From contig JAZAYU010000174.1 in NCBI GenBank assembly GCA_038501625.1, forward strand, positions 682,001 to 746,000: DNA of 64,000 nucleotides, in the 5' to 3' direction. Source of the DNA: Corbicula japonica. Its lineage: Eukaryota; Mollusca; Bivalvia; Venerida; Cyrenidae. The translations under genes and the position numbers were made by a program. The notes below the pieces were generated by a model. The model worked only from the letters and a program-made list of their open reading frames with translations, ran no database searches and was not told where the DNA came from. Each line of letters starts with the position of its first letter. The first letter of the stretch is position 1. Positions 27,801 to 33,800 of the stretch are shown here, one piece after another.

Positions 27801-30800
27801 AAACACCAATATCCATATCAACAGGATCTACACTACACTGTTCCCTTTTTGATATAACAGATTATTTCTGACCAAGAAGCGAACAATGTACATCCAGATC
27901 TACACTTATGTACCAACTGATCTGGATCTACACAGGATCTAAATTGGTCCATACCATGGTGTAATGGGTTAAATATCCAAGAATTTTAAAATCAATATTC
28001 ATTAAGGAAAAGCTAAGAAGATACATCATCTAGGCAAAAGATCATAAAACTAAATCTGGAGACCAGTCTCGAATCTCAAACATCTGAAATGGCAACTGGT
28101 CTCAAATTGAGATTTGAGACAGGTCTCCAATCATTGTTTTTTTTCTTATCTAGGATACTCATCTATTAACTAATACTGTAACATTAGAGACAGGTAACAT
28201 TGTCACAATAAGAATACTTGTGTGACAATTATTACATCAAAGCTAATGTGATGAATTGCAGTTACTATGTTTCAGATTTAATCCAAGTTGAATGCACTTT
28301 CATAAGATAGTTTTAAATATAATTATTATCTATCAGCTATGATAAATACTTGTTGGACTGAAGACAGATTACTCTGTAAGCCCTGCTTTACCTGGGACAG
28401 GGAAAATATACAGTGTTCTGAAATATACAAATAAACTTGTATCCATGGACAGGATTCATCTCTTGTAGTGGACAGATCAAACAAGTGTTACACTTTTTAC
28501 TTTTAATTTAATATCATATAATATCACTGAAGTGTGATGTTCTCGTTAAGTACTCAAAGTATTATGACCAATATTCTTCAGTACTTGAGTAAGTATATGA
28601 GTACTGGTACTTGCAATTTAAGACAAGTACTGAGTCCTGCTGAGTACTTATATATTGGTTCTTGAGTAAGTACAAGTAGCGAAACCCTGCAAGTGTGTAG
28701 CAGATTTTAATCCTTCTACAATATAGTAAATGCAGCATTGTGGGATGAATAACTGTATTAATGACCTTTTTATCACTTCCTTATTATGTGTCTTACAAGA
28801 TAAAATTAGTTTTCATTACCTTGTAATAAAAAAGGTGTAAAGAAAGACAGACTTTCCGATATCATATTAATATTACATGCATATCCAAGTATAAAGTTAA
28901 CCCTTTTTAGGATTAAAGGCTGTTACTATTCCATGGGCAAACAGTTTAGATCCAAATAAGCCAGCACAATCCTGCCAACTGATCAGGATCTACATTGTTA
29001 CTGTTCGTATTCATTAGGTTATTTCTGACCAGGACATGATGAGTGTAGATCCTGATCGGATAGCACAAAATGTGCTGGATGATCTGGATATATACTGTTC
29101 ACAAATGGGGTATAGTGTTAATAAGGAATATTTTGTGATAGTATGGTGACAGTGCGTTGACTTAAATGACTATCACAATAGTATCATGATAGTAAGTGTG
29201 ACTATTGTGATACTATAGTGATTGTTAACCTCATTAGTCACCTCTTGTATCCTAATGTAAACTAAAAATACTGTCTAATTGGGCATAACATCACAATTAT
29301 GGTTTTATGAGAGCAAGGTTACTTCACGGTGAACTCCTGCCAATGAGGTCCACATTATACTGTGTACACCAGATCAGTCAAATAATTGACCGAAAAAATG
29401 ATAAGTTTACAGAGAATACTTAAATATCGAAATAGTTTGAAATAGTTTATCTTAATTTTATATTTTGTTAGTTTAATCAGCAGATATAATATATTGATCC
29501 TTTCCTCCATATATGTGTTTAAATGTGTGTGCAACTAGTGTAGATCCACATCAGCCGGCACATCCTTTTTCTGATAAAAAAACCCTAATATATCAAAAGG
29601 CAAACAGTGTAGATATTGATCAGATTGCACAGACCTGTCAGCTGATCTGGATCTACCCTGTTGGCCCATGTCATAAAGGCGTATATATAGAGGAAAGGGT
29701 TAACAATCAGCATCAAGTTTGGCAAAGAAAAAATCACATACTCTTCCTTTTTCATATTTCTGGAACAATCTTTTGGGTCCTCTCCGGGGAAAGTTTTTGG
29801 GTGAAGTTGAAGGGAGTTGGGGAAAAATATCTGTAATACCTGAAATATTAAACAAATAATAGATTAGGAATTCTGTAGCAGAGCTGGATCCCTTTACTCT
29901 GTGTATACAGATTTAACCCATTACTCCATATTTGTTTTAATGCAATGCAATGAACACAGTGTGATCCAGACCAGCCGGCACATCCATGCTGTCTGATCTG
30001 TGGATCTGCACTGCTCTCATCTTGGTCAGAAATAAATCAGTGAATCTAAAAGTGAACTGCGTAGATCCTGATCAGATAGCATGGGTGTTCTTGCTGATCA
30101 GTGGATCCACACTGGTCACCCATACAATAACAGTGTGTCTACGTCATGCATGGAGTAAAGGGTTAAATAATATTCTATGTGCAACAACTGTGAATTCTGA
30201 TCCGTCTACAATAACTGTCAATGTGATTAACCACTTTCAATATCTGACAAGATACAGCTGATATTTTACACAGAAAATTGATATGACCTCAACTGTCTGT
30301 ATTATCTATTAATGAAAACTTCTAATGAAACATAACTTAGAGTTGTCTGTCTGCAGCTGATCTCTTTATACCAGGGATGATCAAAAATAACATAGACTTT
30401 TGTCATTGCATCTTAATTTGAAACACGTTCGCAATAAATTAAATGCTAAATGAAATCAGAACACAAACGAAACAAACTGAGCTAAAATATTCAAATATTT
30501 AATCGATTTCAAAAGCGCGTCGCTTATTTGAATAACCATGGTAACAGGTAGGCGGCGCATGCCCTTGTCATTGTACTTTATAAAGCATATACCTGTCAAT
30601 AAAAAAACAAAACTACTAGACTAGTGGAAAAAGAGCCAAACTTCGCAACGACAAAGCAAGGTATACAAATGATGTCATGCCGAAATTTTACGTCATTCTG
30701 ACTATGCGTTTTAAAACAGTCAATATTTAAGAGAGCTATCACAAACGTTATTTACGTCAGAAATGTCGCCGTCAGATTGCCCAGAAATATGCGCTATTAT

Positions 30801-33800
30801 AAAATTCTGTCATGGTCTTCGCAAATCACCTCATCAAAAGCTATAATAATTTTGCAGACGCAAATGAAAACTTCAGTAAGCCGAGCTCTAGTTTTTAAGT
30901 GGTATCAGTGTTTTTTATACAGTCAGAAGAGCCATTAAATAGGCCTGAGGTAAGGAAAAAAGAAAAAACATCGGCGTTATGGCAGTGACGTCAAGCCGGG
31001 AGGCAATTCTAAGGTCTAACTATTGTGGCCCTTTTTGACCTATTCTAGACTGGATTAGGTACCGTGCAAGGATATTGCTGAACAAATGAAATTTTTAAAG
31101 GTGTGTAAATATTTATTAACAAATATGTTTTTCAAAAAATGTTTTTGTTTGGTATTTGGATTATAACGAAGTCATAAATTATCAAATAAGAATAATACTA
31201 GTAAGTTATTCATAATTTTAATTACACTTGAGTAAACAGCTACAGAGACTGTGTCCACAATGCAAAGACTTGTTATATACTCAACAAAAAAAGAAACCTG
31301 ACACTGTAACTTTGAATAAGTATGAGGTGCATATTCAAAATCTATATATTTTTGCACCATCCAAAAGAAAATAACCACTGAATCACTTGTTTCATGCACC
31401 AAAAATATCAAAATGCATAATTAAGTTCAAAACATGCACAATTTTTATTACATACCACAATTCAATTAGCTTTAAATCTGATTCCAGGAAAATACACCAA
31501 AAATAAAGTGTCAGGTTTCTATTTTTGTTGAGTATATATTAAAAAATACAAATTTGTAATGAGTTATTTTAACAGTTACACACCCGTTGCTAAAGTACCG
31601 CGATAATGTGGGTATTGCATTTCCGGTCGTTTCCTCAGCGGTACGAGCGAGAACAGGACCACTTCTTTGATCGCCTTATAACCACTTGCAAGACTTTGAC
31701 CAGCAATGATACACTACTATGTTCGATCAATGGATTCCCCGGCATCGCATTCTGGTGACGGAGTCTATTTAAAGAAACTTAGAACATACGCCGCTTCGCT
31801 AACACTGTGCCCGTGAATTAACGGCGGTGACGTTATTAGATCTAATTTGACGTGCGCCGGATAGCGGTTAGTGTATGATTTTAATTGTTCATAGTTTTCT
31901 TATGTGATGTTTTTTTTTTTGCTGATATTTTGTAAAAATATGCTGGATATATTCTGATTAAAGCTTGTGTAATTTTATTTGTGGTATCTTGAATAATATA
32001 AAAACTATAACAAAAGTCTACGTTATTTTGGATCATCCCTCGTGTGTTCTTAAAGCATACCTTTTGAGTAACACAACATTTATTCATTTTTTACCTAGAA
32101 ATTTTAAAACAATAAAAAAAACCACCAAATCTGACATTAATGATTAACTTAATTTGCAATATCAGTTATCAAAGATGAAACAGACTTTCAAGTGTTGAAA
32201 CAATAAACTGCTGTAATATAATTGATTTCAAGTGCTTTTGCCTGCAGATTCCATCTTCCCACAATGCATACACTCAATTCACCTTAATTTGTAAAATTTA
32301 ATTAACCAATATTCCAGCCCTGGGTAATTTTGTTTGGATTTAATTTTGTGGAGGAGTCCAAAAAGATTTTTGTGCCAGCAGAAGTTGAAATTATGTCATG
32401 ATTTCTGGTACTCTGTGAGATGGTAGGCCCTAGAACTCAAGATGGAATTTACTATAATATTATTATGTCATAAAAAAGTATAATATGTTAATAATTGTTT
32501 GTTGCTGAAAGTCCTCGCAGATCCCATGTTAAACAGTCTCTCCAATACTACTGTACTGTGCTGGTAGAAAGTCTGAATAATGCATGCATGTAGGGTCAAG
32601 TTATTGTGACCCCCCAAGCTGACTGAATCTGCATGATGCTTTGTCCAGATGTTGAATGTGAATTTTCAAGGGAAATCAAGTGCTACTATTATTAGTAATA
32701 TTTTGATAGGTTTGGCTATTTTCCAGACCTGCCACCCTGACCTGACCTCCAATTCAGTTCAGACTGTTTAAGGAAAATGGATGATCTTATTTTATTGAGC
32801 AAGTCTGTCAGTGCTTCCTAATTAGTCCTTTATTAATCTTGCAAACTGCACAGTTCCAGCACCCATTAAGTTTTTTTGATAGAGATATTTGAGTAAAAAA
32901 TGTTTACAGGATTTAATAAAAGTCACTACATCATTTCTTTAATGTTGTTTTTTTCATGAAATAAATTCAAAAGATCAGATGATGTATGCTTTCTTTGTAT
33001 TTTTACAACTATGATAATCACAGTCACACTTGCCTTTATACATTCAATTGTATCTATAAGCAGCTTTATACAATGTTATGGGCAAAATGTATTTCTAATT
33101 GATAAAAGTGTCTGTTTTTTTTATAAAAAGACATAACTTTGGTATAAATTCCCAAATAAAAAAAAATATCAATTTTTCCAAATTTTTGGTACAATATTTA
33201 TAACTGAATTTAAACTTTCCCTTATTTTGCGACCAAAAACAATGAAATATGCTGAATAAAATTTTAAAATATGCATTCTGCTACTGTTAAAATCATGGAA
33301 AATCCAAATTTAATTGAATTTTAATTATTTATCTTTCTGAATTGTTATTATCTCAACATTATTAGTCCCTCAGGGGTTCAGATGGCATGGATGTACCAAC
33401 TGATCTGGATCTACACTGTTCACCCACGCAATAAAAGTGTGTCAGGGAGGGAAGGGTTAATCAAGAAAAATAGATCATGGAAAGTCATTTAACTCAAAAA
33501 AGATCACCCATTACCACTGGTACTTGACAAGCGCCCCACCCCCTGCCAACCCTTACTAATACGCCCATTTTGTAAAAATGGTGTCAAGTCACTAATATTA
33601 TTCCATTCTATCAAACTATGCAAAAATACACCGTCAAAATCGTAATCTAAAAAAAAATATTTTTAAGTATATAACTGAATTATATACTTAGAAATATACT
33701 TTTTTTAAGAATACGATTTTGACGGTGTATTTTCGGATATTTTGATAGAATGGAATATTATTAGTGACTTGACACCATTTTTACAAAAAAAGGGCGTATT

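Larger units (their letters stand above)
30371..32042 (+). mobile_element. Decayed mariner element
   Basis: Terminal inverted repeats of ~33 bp (CCAGGGATGATCAAAAATAA at left; the inverse of CGAGGGATGATCCAAAATAA at right). TA flanks the left end; the right flank has mutated to TG. It contains the N-terminal part of a mariner transposase in pieces and a later MITE insertion. 1672 bp including the insertion. Confidence 0.85.
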
